From: Flexivirga meconopsidis
GTDB lineage: Bacteria; Actinomycetota; Actinomycetes; Actinomycetales; Dermatophilaceae
DNA length: 64,000 nt
Assembly (NCBI RefSeq): GCF_026162425.1
Contig: NZ_JAOBQJ010000004.1
Span: forward strand, 553,988 to 617,987
Direction of reading: 5' to 3'
The notes beneath the pieces were generated by a model. The model did no database searches, had not been told where the DNA came from, and saw only the letters and a program-made list of their open reading frames with translations. The position numbers and the translations under genes are program-made. Shown piece after piece: positions 1 through 15,434 of this stretch. Numbering within the stretch: position 1 is the first letter of the stretch; each line of letters opens with the position of its first letter.

Positions 1-491
1 GTGCCGATCACCCGGCGTGCCTCGATGACTCCCACCAGGTGCCGGTCGGTCTCCCCCGCGAGCATGAGCTCGACTCGACAACCGCGATCGCGCAGGGCGG
101 TCGACAGCCAGCCGAGCGGCGCCGCAGACGCTCCCACTCCGAGCACCATGGAGTCGACCCCGTGCGCCGGCAGCGGGAAGGCCCGGCCGAGCGGTCCGAT
201 CACGTCGACCTCGTCGTGCACCCGCAGGTCCGCCAGCCAGCGCATCCCGGCGTCCCGCACCGGATCGACCACCACCTCGATGGTCCCGCCATACGTGCCA
301 CTGGGCGTGATCGCGGCGAGCGGGAGCGTGCGCCGGCCGAGCAGCGCCGAGGTGCGCCCGCCGACGGCGAACGACGCGAGCTGCCCGGGCCGGGCGCGGT
401 CGGCAAGCTCCGGCACCACGATCGTGTGGTGCTGGAACACTCCCATCCGGCGGCTTGCGATCAGCTCACCGCGCGCCTCGACCACGGTCAC
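1..491 (-). CDS. pyrK: dihydroorotate dehydrogenase electron transfer subunit (partial, 3' end outside window)
   Basis: About 163 N-terminal residues are visible; the gene runs off the window start. It has the FAD/NAD-binding reductase pattern: an N-terminal FAD-binding beta barrel followed by VIGPLGRAF near residue 110 and a nucleotide-binding fold beginning MVLGVGASAAPLG. In the family this subunit passes electrons from dihydroorotate dehydrogenase to NAD+. I chose a GTG start 11 bases after the carB stop; no better start lies upstream. It is the last visible gene of the pyr operon and pyrD would be expected next. The iron-sulphur cysteines that would confirm PyrK are in the missing part, so a related ferredoxin reductase-like protein is possible. 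Confidence 0.75.
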   Translation of the reverse strand, partial: MTVVEARGELIASRRMGVFQHHTIVVPELADRARPGQLASFAVGGRTSALLGRRTLPLAAITPSGTYGGTIEVVVDPVRDAGMRWLADLRVHDEVDVIGPLGRAFPLPAHGVDSMVLGVGASAAPLGWLSTALRDRGCRVELMLAGETDRHLVGVIEARRVIG

Positions 492-502
492 CGCTCCGGC
501 TC

Positions 503-3808
<3,306 letters not shown>

Positions 3809-3809
3809 G

Positions 3810-4979
3810 TCAGTTCTTCTCCATCAGTTCCACGAAGCGATCGAACAGGTATGCCGCATCGTGCGGGCCGGCCGCGGCCTCCGGGTGGTATTGCACCGAG
3901 AACGCAGGCACGTCAAGGCATTCCAGCCCTTCGACGACGTCGTCGTTGAGTCCGATGTGCGACACGCGCACCCGGCCGAACGAGTCACCGGCGGGTGCGG
4001 TCACCGGCTCGCCGTCGCGCGGCGCGTCGACCGCGAAGCCATGGTTGTGCGCGGTGATCTCGACCTTGCCGGTCGTGCGGTCCAGCACCGGTTGGTTGAT
4101 GCCGCGGTGGCCGTACTTCAGCTTGTAGGTGCCGAAACCCAGTGCGCGGCCCAGCAATTGGTTGCCGAAGCAGATGCCGAAGAACGGCACCTTCGCCGCG
4201 AGCACCTCCCGCAACACCTCCACCTGCGGCGCGGTCGCCGGGTCGCCCGGGCCGTTGGAGAAGAAGACCCCGTCGGGTTGCACCGCCCGGATCGTCTCGA
4301 AGCTGCTGTCGGCGGGCAGCACGTGCACCTCGATGCCGTGCTGCGCCATCAGGTGCGGGGTCATGCCCTTGATCCCGAGGTCGAGCGCGGCGACGGTGAA
4401 GCGCTTCTCCCCCTCTGCCGGTATGACGTAGGCCTCGCTCGTGCTCACCTGCGACGCCAGCTCGGACCCGGCCATCAGCGGCTGATCCTGCACTCGCTGC
4501 ACGAGATCGGTTGCATCCGCGCCCGGGCCGGAGAAGATGCCGACCCGCATCGCACCACGCTCGCGCAGATGCCGGGTGAGCGCCCGGGTGTCGATGCCGC
4601 TGATCCCGACCACGCCCTGCTCGATCAGGTCGTGCTCGAGGGTGCGGGTGGCGCGCCAGTTGGACGGCCGCAGCGCGGGGTCGCGCACGACATACCCGCT
4701 GACCCAGATCTTGCGGGACTCCCGGTCCTCGTCGTTGACGCCGGTGTTGCCGACGTGCGGCGCGGTCATCACCACGACCTGGCGGTGGTAGCTGGGGTCG
4801 GTCAGCGTCTCCTGGTAGCCGGTCATCCCGGTGGAGAACACCGCCTCCCCGAAGGTCTCACCGATGGCGCCGTAGGCCTGTCCGCGGAAAGTGGTGCCGT
4901 CCTCCAGCACGAGCGTCGCGGGCTCGCGGCCGGTCAGCGGGTCGATGACCGATGCCGTGTCGCCGGTCGGGGTCGTCAT
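3810..4979 (-). CDS. carA: carbamoyl-phosphate synthase small (glutaminase) subunit
   Basis: 389 residues. It hydrolyses glutamine and channels ammonia to CarB. The N-terminal CPSase small-chain domain occupies about residues 20-150, and the class I glutamine amidotransferase domain about 195-385. The catalytic triad is visible: Cys270 in FFGICFGNQ, His365 and Glu367 in YHPE. The ATG at 4979 overlaps the pyrC stop as ATGA. A longer reading frame continues upstream but would lie inside pyrC, and the family N-terminus matches the short form. A GTATGACG octamer forces a rare ATA isoleucine codon here (AYVIPA). Confidence 0.96.
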   Translation of the reverse strand: MTTPTGDTASVIDPLTGREPATLVLEDGTTFRGQAYGAIGETFGEAVFSTGMTGYQETLTDPSYHRQVVVMTAPHVGNTGVNDEDRESRKIWVSGYVVRDPALRPSNWRATRTLEHDLIEQGVVGISGIDTRALTRHLRERGAMRVGIFSGPGADATDLVQRVQDQPLMAGSELASQVSTSEAYVIPAEGEKRFTVAALDLGIKGMTPHLMAQHGIEVHVLPADSSFETIRAVQPDGVFFSNGPGDPATAPQVEVLREVLAAKVPFFGICFGNQLLGRALGFGTYKLKYGHRGINQPVLDRTTGKVEITAHNHGFAVDAPRDGEPVTAPAGDSFGRVRVSHIGLNDDVVEGLECLDVPAFSVQYHPEAAAGPHDAAYLFDRFVELMEKN

Positions 4980-6273
4980 GCGGTGATTACCTCCTGGTCG
5001 AGCAGGGTGGCGCGGCCGCGCAGGAAGGTTGCCTGCACCTGGCCGATGAGTTTCTCGCCGTGCCACGGATTGTTGCGGGACAGCGAATGTGACTGTGTCC
5101 CATCGATTTCCACGGTGGCACTGGGGTCGATGAGCGTGAGGTTTGCCGGTTCGCCGACTTCCAGGGGACGGCCGTGACCTGCCAGTCCGGCGATCTGCGC
5201 CGGGCGGACGGACATCGCGTCGGCCACCTGCTGCCAGGTCATCAGACCGGGCTGCACCATGACGGTGTTGACCACCTGCAGTGCCTGCTCCAGCCCGAGC
5301 ATCCCGAACGCCGCCTCGGCGAAGGCGTGCTCCTTGTCGTGCCGGGCGTGCGGCGCGTGATCGGTGGCGACCGCGTCGATCGTGCCGTCCGCCAACGCCT
5401 TGCGCAGCTGCTCGATGTCCTCGTCGGGGCGCAGCGGCGGGTTGACCTTGTAGGTCGGGTCGTAGCCGTCGAGCCGGGACGTCGAGAGCATCAGATGGTG
5501 CGGGGTGACCTCGGCGGTGACCGCGATGCCCTGCGCCTTCGCCCAGCGGATCACCTCGACCGATCCCGCGGTGGAGACGTGCGCGATGTGCAGGCGCGAC
5601 CCGGTGTGCCGGGCGAGCATTATGTCGCGGGCGACGATGACGTCCTCCGCGACGCCGGGCCAGCCGGGCAGTCCGAGGCGGCCGGACAGCTCACCCTCGT
5701 GACAGCAGGCGGCACCGTCGGCCAGCCGCGGCTCCTGCGCGTGCTGGGAGACGACTCCGCCGAACGCCTTGACGTACTCCAGCGCCCGGCGCATCAGACG
5801 CGCGTCGTGCACGCACTTGCCGTCGTCGGAGAAGACCCGCACCCCGGCCCGGCTGCGCGCCATCAGGCCGAGCTCGGCGAGCGACTCACCGGCCAGGCCC
5901 TTGGACACCGCGCCGACCGGCTGCACGTCGACCAGCCCGCAGGCGCGGCCCAGGTCGTGGACGCGCTCGGCGGCCTCGGCGGTGTCGGTGACCGGGTTGG
6001 TGTTGGCCATCGCCAGCACCGCCGCGAAACCGCCCGCCGCCGCGGCGGCCGAGCCGGTCGACACCGTCTCGGCGTCCTCCCGCCCCGGCTCCCGCAGGTG
6101 GGTGTGCAGATCGACCAGACCCGGCAGCGCGACCAGCCCGTCGGCGTCGACCACCGTCGCACCCTTCGGCGCGGCCTTGCCCACTTCGGCCAGCACGCCG
6201 TCCTTGATCAGCAGGTCCTGCCGGCCGGCACCGACGAGGTCGGCGCCTTTGATCAGGAAAGTGTTGTGGTTGC

Positions 6274-6277
<4 letters not shown>
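4976..6277 (-). CDS. pyrC: dihydroorotase
   Basis: 433 residues, a class I type dihydroorotase of the amidohydrolase superfamily. It cyclises carbamoyl aspartate to dihydroorotate. The metal-binding HTHLREPG motif is at residues 58-65, and later zinc ligands fall in QHAQEPRL and HIAHVST. The [17 protein letters not shown] motif (here [10 protein letters not shown]) is also present. The ATG overlaps the pyrB stop (ATGA) and the stop overlaps the carA start, so the gene sits in a tightly coupled chain. Confidence 0.96.
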
Positions 6278-8616
<2,339 letters not shown>

Positions 8617-8627
8617 GGAGCTCCGCC

Positions 8628-9110
8628 TCAGACCAGGGTCTGCTTGACCGCCGCGAGCTTGTTGAGCAGTCCCCCGACGAATTTCGGCGACTGCTCGGTC
8701 GACAGCGCGCCGGCGAGGCGCACCGCCTCGCTGATCACCACGGGATCGTCGATCTCGTCGTTGTAGATCAGCTCCCAGGCGGCGCCGCGCAGCAGCGCGC
8801 GGTCGACCGAGGGCATCCGGTCCAGCGGCCAGTCCCGGCTATAGGTGGTCAGCGCCTCGTTGATCGCCACCCAGTTCTCGACGACACCACGCACGATCTG
8901 CACGGTGTAGTCCGGCAGCGGCGTTTGAGTGGTCGGCGCCGCGATGCGCTGCTCAAGCAGCGCGACGGCGTTGTCGCCGCGCTGCTCGGCCTCGAAGAGG
9001 ATGTCCAGCGCCTTCTTGCGCGCCTTGCCGCGCGCCGACAGCTTGGACAGGTCGGCGGTGGTGCTGCTGACCAGTTCGTGCTGCTCGCCGCCGTCGGGGG
9101 CTGCGGGCAT
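8628..9110 (-). CDS. nusB: transcription antitermination factor NusB
   Basis: 160 residues, all-helical NusB fold. It binds boxA RNA with NusE (S10) for rRNA antitermination. The conserved start ARGKARKKALDILFEAEQRG is at about residues 26-45 and the C-terminal region has VISEAVRLAGALSTEQSPKFVGGLLNKL. The ATG at 9110 lies two bases after the efp stop; the reading frame continues far upstream through efp, but that is antiframe sequence. Confidence 0.95.
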   Translation of the reverse strand: MPAAPDGGEQHELVSSTTADLSKLSARGKARKKALDILFEAEQRGDNAVALLEQRIAAPTTQTPLPDYTVQIVRGVVENWVAINEALTTYSRDWPLDRMPSVDRALLRGAAWELIYNDEIDDPVVISEAVRLAGALSTEQSPKFVGGLLNKLAAVKQTLV

Positions 9111-9112
9111 GG

Positions 9113-9673
9113 TCAGCTGACCCGCCCGAGGTAGGAACCGTCGCGGGTGTCGACCTTGACCTTGGTGCCCTGCTCCAGGAAGAGCGGCACCTGGATCTCG
9201 GCGCCGGTCTCCAAAGTGGCCGGCTTGGTGCCACCCGAGGAGCGGTCGCCCTGCAGGCCGGGCTCGGTGTGGCTGATCTCCAGGACGACCGAGGCGGGCA
9301 GTTCGACATACAGCACCGTGCCGTCGTGCTGGGCGACGATCGCCTCCTGGTTCTCCAGCAGGAAGTTGGCCGCCTTGCCGACGGTCTCGGCGGCGATCGG
9401 CAACTGGTCGTACGTCTTGGTGTCCATGAAGACGAAGTCGTTGCCGTCCTTGTAGAGGTACTGCATGTCCGAGCGGTCGACGTTGGCCGTGTCGACCTTG
9501 ACGCCGGCGTTGAAGGTCTTGTCGACGACCTTGCCGGACAGCACGTTCTTCAGCTTGGTGCGCACGAACGCCGGGCCCTTGCCGGGCTTGACGTGCTGGA
9601 ACTCCACCACCGACCACAACTGGCCGTCGATGTTGAGCACCATGCCGTTCTTCAGGTCGTTCGTGCTTGCCAC
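9113..9673 (-). CDS. efp: elongation factor P
   Basis: 186 residues, normal length. EF-P relieves ribosome stalling at polyproline. Three beta-barrel domains are recognisable, and the tip loop reads KPGKGPAF near residue 30, the loop whose lysine can be modified in some bacteria; I see no modification genes in the window. Start is GTG ([10 protein letters not shown]). A possible -10 hexamer TAGACT lies roughly 80 bases upstream, and a GTATGACG octamer (9741-9748) lies in this leader, one of only two intergenic copies. Confidence 0.96.
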   Translation of the reverse strand: MASTNDLKNGMVLNIDGQLWSVVEFQHVKPGKGPAFVRTKLKNVLSGKVVDKTFNAGVKVDTANVDRSDMQYLYKDGNDFVFMDTKTYDQLPIAAETVGKAANFLLENQEAIVAQHDGTVLYVELPASVVLEISHTEPGLQGDRSSGGTKPATLETGAEIQVPLFLEQGTKVKVDTRDGSYLGRVS

Positions 9674-9804
9674 GTTCGCTCTTCTCTTTCGTTGCGTTCG
9701 GAAGGTGCGCGGGCACCGGAAAGCCGCGCAAAGCCAAGGGGTATGACGCCACAGTCTAGCGGGCCGCCACCGCCTGCCCGATCACGCGGGCGGTCACGCG
9801 CCGC

Positions 9805-10317
9805 TCAGCTGGTCGCCAGGGCGGCCTCGAAGGCGCGCAGGGCGTCCGGGGAGAAGAGCGCGAACGTCACGTCCGACACCTTCGACGGGGTGGCCCGCAC
9901 GGTCGCCACGGCGATGCGGGCGGCGTCGTCCATCGGCCAGCCGTAGATGCCGGCGGAGATCGCCGGGAAGGCGATGCTGCGGGCGCCCAGCTCGTCGGCC
10001 ACCGCGAGGGAGTTGCGGTAGCAGTCGGCGAGCAGCGCCGACCGGTCCTGCCGCTTGGACCAGACCGGGCCGACGGTGTGGATCACCCAGCGCGCCGGCA
10101 GCCGGCCCGCCGTGGTGGCGACCGCCTTCCCGGTCGGCAACCCGTCCGGGAAGCGGTCGGCGCGCACCTGCTTGCACTCGGCGAGGATCTGCGGGCCACC
10201 CGCGCGGTGGATCGCACCGTCGACTCCCCCGCCGCCCATCAGCGACGAATTCGCTGCATTGACAATCGCGTCCACGTCGAGGCTGGTGATGTCGGCTTGT
10301 CTGGCAGTCGGTCCCAC
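9805..10317 (-). CDS. macrodomain protein, O-acetyl-ADP-ribose deacetylase-like
   Basis: 170 residues, a stand-alone macro domain. The family binds ADP-ribose and removes acyl or ADP-ribosyl groups. Visible motifs are [20 protein letters not shown] (ligand pocket) with [14 protein letters not shown], and [14 protein letters not shown] chose GTG 10317 because a TAGCGT -10-like hexamer lies exactly seven bases upstream, which suggests a leaderless mRNA; GTG 10326 would fall inside that hexamer. It is divergent from the DUF418-like gene with about 40 bases between. It starts the islet that separates efp from aroB. Confidence 0.9.
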   Translation of the reverse strand: MGPTARQADITSLDVDAIVNAANSSLMGGGGVDGAIHRAGGPQILAECKQVRADRFPDGLPTGKAVATTAGRLPARWVIHTVGPVWSKRQDRSALLADCYRNSLAVADELGARSIAFPAISAGIYGWPMDDAARIAVATVRATPSKVSDVTFALFSPDALRAFEAALATS

Positions 10318-10357
10318 CCGGCCCACGCTACGCCGCGTTGCGGCAGACTTCCTGGCT

Positions 10358-11407
10358 GTGAGCACCGTGAGCCGAACGGCCCGCCAACCGCGAGACCTCG
10401 GCCTGGACGCCGCCCGCGGGATCGCGATCATCGCCATGGTCATCGCCCATGCGGTGCCGTGGTTTCAGGCGCCGCAGCCACTGAAGGCGCTCATCGGCCA
10501 GGTCAACGACCTGGCCTCGCCGTTGTTCGCGCTGGTGATGGGTGTGTCGGCCGGCCTGGTCGCTCGGCGGGTGCTCACCGAGCACGCCGCCAGGTGGCCG
10601 ACAGCAACACAGTTCGCGGTGCGCGCGGTGCTCCTGGTCGTCATCGGCGAGCTGCTCGGCAAGATCAACCTCTGGATCGCGGTCGTGCTGCAGCCGCTCG
10701 GGCTGACCGCGCTGCTCGGGGCGCTGGTGATGTTCCTGCGCGTGCGCTATCTCGCGGTGCTCGCGGTGGCGTGCTGGCTGCTGCAACTGCTCAATACCTA
10801 CCCGGGCAACGAGCCCAACGACGCGAATTGGCGTCAGCCGGCGCACTGGCTGCACGTCTACGTGCTCAGCGACTCGCACTACCGGGTGACCGGGCTGCTC
10901 CCGGTCTTCCTGCTCGGGCTGATCCTCGGCCGCGTCGGGCACGCCCGTCCGCGCGTCCTGCGTGCGACCCTCGCGCTGGGGGTGCTCGCCGCGGCCGCCT
11001 GGGCGTTCGGCCGCGCCATGGGTTGGTCGACCTATCCGGGCCGCTTCATCGACAACACCCACGACCTGGCGCTCAGTGGGATCGTCTTCGCGCTGGTCGG
11101 TATGGCGGCAGCGACCGCGCCGCGCGCGGGCACCGTCATACGGGCTCTGTTGCGGCCGGTCGCCACCATCGGCACGGTCGCGCTGTCGCTGTATGCCCTG
11201 CAGTTCGTGCTGATCCGGCTGCTCGTCCAGCACGGCCCTGACTGGCTGCCGTTCGGCTGGAAACCGGCCGTGGTGTTCATCGTCGCCTGTCTGCTCATCA
11301 GTTGGCTCTGGGCGCGGCTGATCGGCACCGGGCCGATCGAATGGGTGGTCAACGTGCTCAGTGGGCGGCGACGGGTGCGCCGGGCCGGACAACGCGCCGT
11401 CGCATAG
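10358..11407 (+). CDS. DUF418-like / acyltransferase-like integral membrane protein
   Basis: 349 residues with about nine to ten hydrophobic segments. The N-terminus [20 protein letters not shown] and the C-terminus [17 protein letters not shown] resemble DUF418/DUF1624-type membrane proteins. Function unknown. Start GTG 10358 follows a CAGACT hexamer by eight bases; GTG 10367 in the same frame is an alternative. The stop is three bases before the next gene, so the two are probably cotranscribed. Confidence 0.7.
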   Translation: MSTVSRTARQPRDLGLDAARGIAIIAMVIAHAVPWFQAPQPLKALIGQVNDLASPLFALVMGVSAGLVARRVLTEHAARWPTATQFAVRAVLLVVIGELLGKINLWIAVVLQPLGLTALLGALVMFLRVRYLAVLAVACWLLQLLNTYPGNEPNDANWRQPAHWLHVYVLSDSHYRVTGLLPVFLLGLILGRVGHARPRVLRATLALGVLAAAAWAFGRAMGWSTYPGRFIDNTHDLALSGIVFALVGMAAATAPRAGTVIRALLRPVATIGTVALSLYALQFVLIRLLVQHGPDWLPFGWKPAVVFIVACLLISWLWARLIGTGPIEWVVNVLSGRRRVRRAGQRAVA

Positions 11408-11410
11408 GGC

Positions 11411-12979
11411 ATGCTGCGAGACGTGAAGTCCTCGCGTGTGCTGTCGCTGGTGCCGGTCCTCGCCGCGGGCGGTGTCGCCGCCCACGACCTGCTGCAGAAG
11501 AAACATTCGCTGCTGCGCAACTTCCCAGTGCTCGGGCACGCGCGCTACGCGATCGAACGCATCGGGCCGGAGCTGCGGCAGTACATCGTGGCGGGCAACG
11601 ACGAAGAGCGGCCGTTCAGCCGGGATCAGCGCAGCTGGATCTACGCCTCCTGCAAGGGCGAGAACAACTACGTCGGGTTCGGCACCGACAACGACGTCGA
11701 AAACTGCGAGGGCTACCCGATCATCAAGCACCGCACGTTCAGCGCGTCGCCGCCGACGACCGCCCCGCACGGCGGTGAGGACGTGCGGCTGCCCAGCCCG
11801 AAGGTGCTCGGCGGGCCGCGCGGGCGGCGGCACGCCTTCCGGCCGTCGTCGGTGGTGAACGTGTCGGCGATGAGCTTCGGGTCGCTGTCGGCGCAGGCGA
11901 TCGTGTCGATCAACCAGGGCGTCGCGCTCGCCGGGGCGTTGCACAACACCGGCGAAGGGGGACTCTCGTCATACCACTGCAGCGGGGGTGACCTGATCTG
12001 GCAGATCGGCACCGGCTACTTCGGCTGCCGGGACGAGCAGGGCCGTTTCGACCTGGCCAGGCTCAAGGCGACGATCGAGCGAGCACCCGTGCGGGCGTTG
12101 GAGATCAAGCTGTCTCAGGGGGCCAAGCCTGGCCTCGGCGGCGTGCTACCGGCGGCGAAGGTGACCGAGGAGATCGCGCAGATCCGCGGGGTGCCGCTCG
12201 GCCAGGACGTCATCTCCCCGTCCCGTCACTCGGCGTTCCACGACGTCGACAGCATGCTGGACTTCATCGAATTGCTCGCCGACGAAACGGGGCTGCCGGT
12301 CGGCATCAAGTCCGCCGTCGGCGATCTCGGCTTCTGGGAGGAGCTCGCCGACGCGATGGTGACCGGTGACCGGGCGCCGGATTTCATCACGATCGACGGT
12401 GGCGAGGGCGGCACGGGCGCCGCACCGCTCGTTTTCAGCGACGCGGTCGCGCTGCCGTTCTACGTCGGATTCACCCGCGTCTACTCGGTTTTCGCCCGTC
12501 GCGGGCTCACCGACCGGGTGACGTTCATCGGCTCGGGCAAGCTCGGTCTGCCGCGGTCGGCCACGACGGCGTTCGCGCTCGGCGCCGACCTGGTCAACGT
12601 CGCGCGCGAGGCGATGCTGGCGATCGGCTGCCTGCAGACCCAGAAGTGCCACACCGACCGCTGCCCCACCGGTGTCGCGACCCAGAACCGTTGGCTGACA
12701 AGGGGTTTGGACCCGTCGCTGAAGTCCGTGCGACTCGCGCAGTATCTCCAGGCGCTGCGCCGCGACCTGCTCAAGGTGAGCGAGGCGGTCGGCGTGCAGC
12801 ACCCCGCGCTGATCGACCCGGACGACCTCGAATTGCTCTACGGGCAACGGGTCGGTCGCCCGCTGCGCGAGGTCTACGGGTATGACGCCGAATGGGGGCG
12901 CCTCGGCGAGCCATTGCGGCGCGAGGTCGCCGCACTTATGAGCGACGCACCCACCGGCGGTTCCACGCCGGTCGAATAG
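11411..12979 (+). CDS. FMN-binding glutamate synthase family protein
   Basis: 522 residues. It matches the FMN-binding central domain of glutamate synthase as a stand-alone protein: an N-terminal membrane-like segment (about residues 9-25), the conserved region FRPSSVVNVSAMSFGSLSAQA, DFITIDGGEGGTGAAP in the FMN barrel, and the 3Fe-4S cysteine cluster CLQTQKCHTDRC followed by PTGVATQN. There is no glutaminase domain, so it is not a complete GOGAT; the physiological role of this family is unclear. The stop codon TAG is inside the first unit of the REP-like repeat at 12963, so the last residues are repeat-encoded. Confidence 0.88.
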   Translation: MLRDVKSSRVLSLVPVLAAGGVAAHDLLQKKHSLLRNFPVLGHARYAIERIGPELRQYIVAGNDEERPFSRDQRSWIYASCKGENNYVGFGTDNDVENCEGYPIIKHRTFSASPPTTAPHGGEDVRLPSPKVLGGPRGRRHAFRPSSVVNVSAMSFGSLSAQAIVSINQGVALAGALHNTGEGGLSSYHCSGGDLIWQIGTGYFGCRDEQGRFDLARLKATIERAPVRALEIKLSQGAKPGLGGVLPAAKVTEEIAQIRGVPLGQDVISPSRHSAFHDVDSMLDFIELLADETGLPVGIKSAVGDLGFWEELADAMVTGDRAPDFITIDGGEGGTGAAPLVFSDAVALPFYVGFTRVYSVFARRGLTDRVTFIGSGKLGLPRSATTAFALGADLVNVAREAMLAIGCLQTQKCHTDRCPTGVATQNRWLTRGLDPSLKSVRLAQYLQALRRDLLKVSEAVGVQHPALIDPDDLELLYGQRVGRPLREVYGYDAEWGRLGEPLRREVAALMSDAPTGGSTPVE

Positions 12980-13075
12980 GGGCGAGCCCGTCCCACGCCG
13001 GTCGAGTAGGGCGAGCCCGTCCACGCCGGTCGGTCGAGTAGGGCGAGCCCCCTAGGGCGAGCCCGTATCGAGACC
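12963..13075. repeat. REP-like repeat: three units of about 28-30 bases plus an inverted half unit
   Basis: Units begin near 12963, 12992 and 13021; each reads CCACGCCGGTCGARTAGG followed by GGCGAGCCCGT with small changes. A last half copy (13051-13075) ends GTATCGAGACC, so on the minus strand the array opens GGTCTCGATACG and carries TACTCGACC, the two ends of a widespread actinobacterial intergenic palindrome. It lies between convergent genes and supplies the stop codons of both (TAG in unit 1; TAG at 13052-13054). It may act as a bidirectional terminator; there is no T-tract. Confidence 0.8.
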
Positions 13076-13798
13076 CGCGCGCCTCGCCACAAACACCAGC
13101 TCCTTGCCCGGCCGGTCCGGAGCATCTCGCACCTGCTCCACTTCGAACCCGTGCCGGACCAGGTCGGCCTCGACCTCATCGCGGGCCTGGAAGCGCAGCG
13201 TGGACTCCGAGCGCAGCTGCTCGCCGTCGATCACCGTGACCACCTCGAAGGTCACCAGCGGCAATTCGACTGCGGTCACTCGCATTTGCGAGCTGTATGA
13301 CGAGCCGTTCGGCAGGGTGCCCGCACTCGACTGCCCGTCCCACTCCTGCCAGGCCCGCGCTTCGGGGCGCCGGGTCTCCAAGACCAACCAGCCGCCCGGC
13401 GCCAGCGCGTCGTGCACCGCGTCGAGCGTGACCGCCCAGTCCTCGTCGTCGACGAACACCTGGGCAACGTTGCCGGTCAGCACCGCGAGATCGGCGGCAA
13501 CGTGCCGGCCGGCCAGCATGGTGGCGTCCCCGTGCAGCCAGGTCACCCGGTCGGCATAGGGCTTCGCCCGAGCCAGGTCGAGGGACGCGCCGGCCGGATC
13601 CACCCCGACCACCTCGACACCGGCTGCGGCGAGCCGCACCGCGAAACTCCCTGTGCCGCAACCGATATCGACCACTCGTCGCGCACCGAGCTCGGCCACG
13701 ATCGCGGCGTAGACATCCAGGTCGCTGCGGTCGGGGTCCCAGAAGTCGTACCAGCGGGCCAGCCGCGGATCGGCGAAGCCGGCATCGGGTGGGCGCAT
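13052..13798 (-). CDS. class I SAM-dependent methyltransferase
   Basis: 248 residues. The AdoMet-binding motif I VVDIGCGTGSFAVRLA is at about residues 42-57, followed by VEVVGVDPA (motif post-I) and ALAPGGWLVLETRRPEA. The N-terminal WYDFWDPDRSDLDVY is typical of small-molecule methyltransferases of this group. Substrate unknown. The last residues (LDTGSP and stop) are encoded by the REP-like repeat, so the natural C-terminus may have been replaced by repeat sequence. It converges on the glutamate synthase-like gene and lies just after aroB on the same strand. Confidence 0.85.
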   Translation of the reverse strand: MRPPDAGFADPRLARWYDFWDPDRSDLDVYAAIVAELGARRVVDIGCGTGSFAVRLAAAGVEVVGVDPAGASLDLARAKPYADRVTWLHGDATMLAGRHVAADLAVLTGNVAQVFVDDEDWAVTLDAVHDALAPGGWLVLETRRPEARAWQEWDGQSSAGTLPNGSSYSSQMRVTAVELPLVTFEVVTVIDGEQLRSESTLRFQARDEVEADLVRHGFEVEQVRDAPDRPGKELVFVARRAGLDTGSP

Positions 13799-13810
13799 GC
13801 GCGACGGGCC

Positions 13811-14911
13811 CTACCCCACGACCGCGTCGTATGCCGCGCGCAGCAGCTCTTCGGACGGTCCCTCGAGACGCGTCGGCTCCCCCACCTCGGTCAGCACGAC
13901 GAAGCGCAGCGTGGCGCCGCGGGTCTTCTTGTCGCGCCCCATCGCCGTGCGCAACGCTTCCCAGCGCGCCTGTGCCGCGGCAGCGTCACCGGCGGAGCCA
14001 TCGTCATACGCAGTCGGAAGACCCAATGTTTGCAACGCTTTTCGGTGTTCGTCGACCACCGACGGCTCGAGCATGCCGGCGCGCGACGCCAGCTCGGCCG
14101 CGTAGACCATGCCGACCGCAACCGCGTCGCCGTGCCGCCAGGCGAAGCCGGAGACCTGCTCGATCGCGTGCGCGAGGGTGTGCCCGTAGTTGAGGATCTC
14201 GCGCAGCGACGACTCCTTGAGGTCGGCCGCGACCACGTCGGCCTTCACCTGCACGGCGCGCGCGATCAGTTCGGGCAGCACGTCGCCGTCGACGTCGGTC
14301 GCGGCGTCCGGGTCGGCGGCGAGGCGCAGGATCTCCGGGTCGCCGATGAAGCCGCACTTCACCACTTCGGCCAGCCCGGCGATCAGGTCCTCCCGCGGCA
14401 GGGTGCGCAGCAGATCGAGATCGCAGACGACGGCAGCCGGCGGGTGGAACGCGCCGACCAGGTTCTTGCCCTCGGGGATGTTGATGCCGGTCTTGCCACC
14501 GACAGCGGCGTCGACCATCCCGAGCACCGTGGTGGGCACCTGCACGACCGGAACGCCACGCAGCCAGGACGCCGCGACGAAGCCACCGAGGTCGGTGGTG
14601 GCCCCGCCGCCGAGCGCGATCACCGCGTCGCTGCGGGTGAAGCCCTGCTCTCCCAACAGCGACCAGAGCTCAGCGGCGACCGCGGAGGTCTTCGCGGCCT
14701 CGGCGTCCGGCAGCGCGGCAAGCGTCGGCCGCAACCCGCCCGCGGTGAGCTGCTCGGCAAGTGACTCGGCGACCGCGGTCATCACCGGCGCGTGCGCGAT
14801 CAGCACCCGCAACGTCCCGTCGGGCACCAGCGAGGGCACCTGCTCGAGCACGCCGTGCCCGATCACCACGTCATAGTCATCGCCAACCCGAATCACCTTG
14901 GCATCAGCCAT
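13811..14911 (-). CDS. aroB: 3-dehydroquinate synthase
   Basis: 366 residues. It converts DAHP to 3-dehydroquinate, the second step of the shikimate pathway. The NAD- and metal-binding parts are clear: ALGGGATTDLGGFVAASWLRG, and the zinc ligands in NYGHTLAHAIE and FAWRHGDAVAVGM. The ATG at 14911 overlaps the 3' end of aroK by eight bases; the frame stays open upstream but only in aroK antiframe. It is the last gene of the aroE-aroC-aroK-aroB run; type II dehydroquinase (aroQ), often next, is absent here. Confidence 0.96.
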   Translation of the reverse strand: MADAKVIRVGDDYDVVIGHGVLEQVPSLVPDGTLRVLIAHAPVMTAVAESLAEQLTAGGLRPTLAALPDAEAAKTSAVAAELWSLLGEQGFTRSDAVIALGGGATTDLGGFVAASWLRGVPVVQVPTTVLGMVDAAVGGKTGINIPEGKNLVGAFHPPAAVVCDLDLLRTLPREDLIAGLAEVVKCGFIGDPEILRLAADPDAATDVDGDVLPELIARAVQVKADVVAADLKESSLREILNYGHTLAHAIEQVSGFAWRHGDAVAVGMVYAAELASRAGMLEPSVVDEHRKALQTLGLPTAYDDGSAGDAAAAQARWEALRTAMGRDKKTRGATLRFVVLTEVGEPTRLEGPSEELLRAAYDAVVG

Positions 14912-15434
14912 GATTGACCAACCCGACGACCTCGGCGGAGATGTCCTCAGGCGTGCGTCCTGCCGTGTCGACGACCCAGGTCGCGAGCCGCTCATAGGTC
15001 GGCCGCCGCTGGTCCATCAGCTTGGTCCATGTCGCGCGCGGGTTGACCGCGAGCAGCGGTCGAGCACCGGTAAAACCGATCCGTCCGGCGGCGTCGGCGA
15101 TCGCGACTGCGAGGAAGGCCACGGGCGCAGCTGCCAGCAGCTGCGCGGTCGAGTCGGTCATCGGCGCTCCCCCGCCGACCGCGACCACGCCTGGGGCGGC
15201 GAGCGCCCGCGCGACCGCGTCGGCTTCCAGCCGGCGGAACTCCGCCTCGCCCCGCTCGACGAACAGGTCCGAGATCGTGGTCTGCTGCTCGTCCTCGACC
15301 ATCCGGTCGGTGTCGGTGAACGGCACGCCGAGCGCCGTCGCCACCAGCTCCCCGACCGTGGTCTTGCCCGCACCCGGCGGACCGATTAGCACGACCGTGG
15401 GGCCGGCACTCGACCCGGGGACACCGGCGCTCAC
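14904..15434 (-). CDS. aroK: shikimate kinase
   Basis: 176 residues, normal for a single-domain shikimate kinase. It phosphorylates shikimate with ATP. The P-loop GPPGAGKT is at about residues 16-23, the substrate-binding DTD follows (FTDTDRM), then [10 protein letters not shown] and [13 protein letters not shown] start at 15434 overlaps the aroC stop as GTGA. The reading frame extends upstream over aroC in another frame and is not real. Confidence 0.95.
   Translation of the reverse strand: MSAGVPGSSAGPTVVLIGPPGAGKTTVGELVATALGVPFTDTDRMVEDEQQTTISDLFVERGEAEFRRLEADAVARALAAPGVVAVGGGAPMTDSTAQLLAAAPVAFLAVAIADAAGRIGFTGARPLLAVNPRATWTKLMDQRRPTYERLATWVVDTAGRTPEDISAEVVGLVNHG

Noticed and set aside
10328..11944. 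538-codon minus-strand frame opposite the DUF418-like gene
   Set aside because: Composition (Arg, Gln, His rich, no hydrophobic segments) is that of a shadow frame, and the opposite strand has a membrane protein with normal codon use.
12963..13075. CRISPR array
   Set aside because: Three units without spacers of equal length and unit variation; no cas genes. It is a REP-like repeat.
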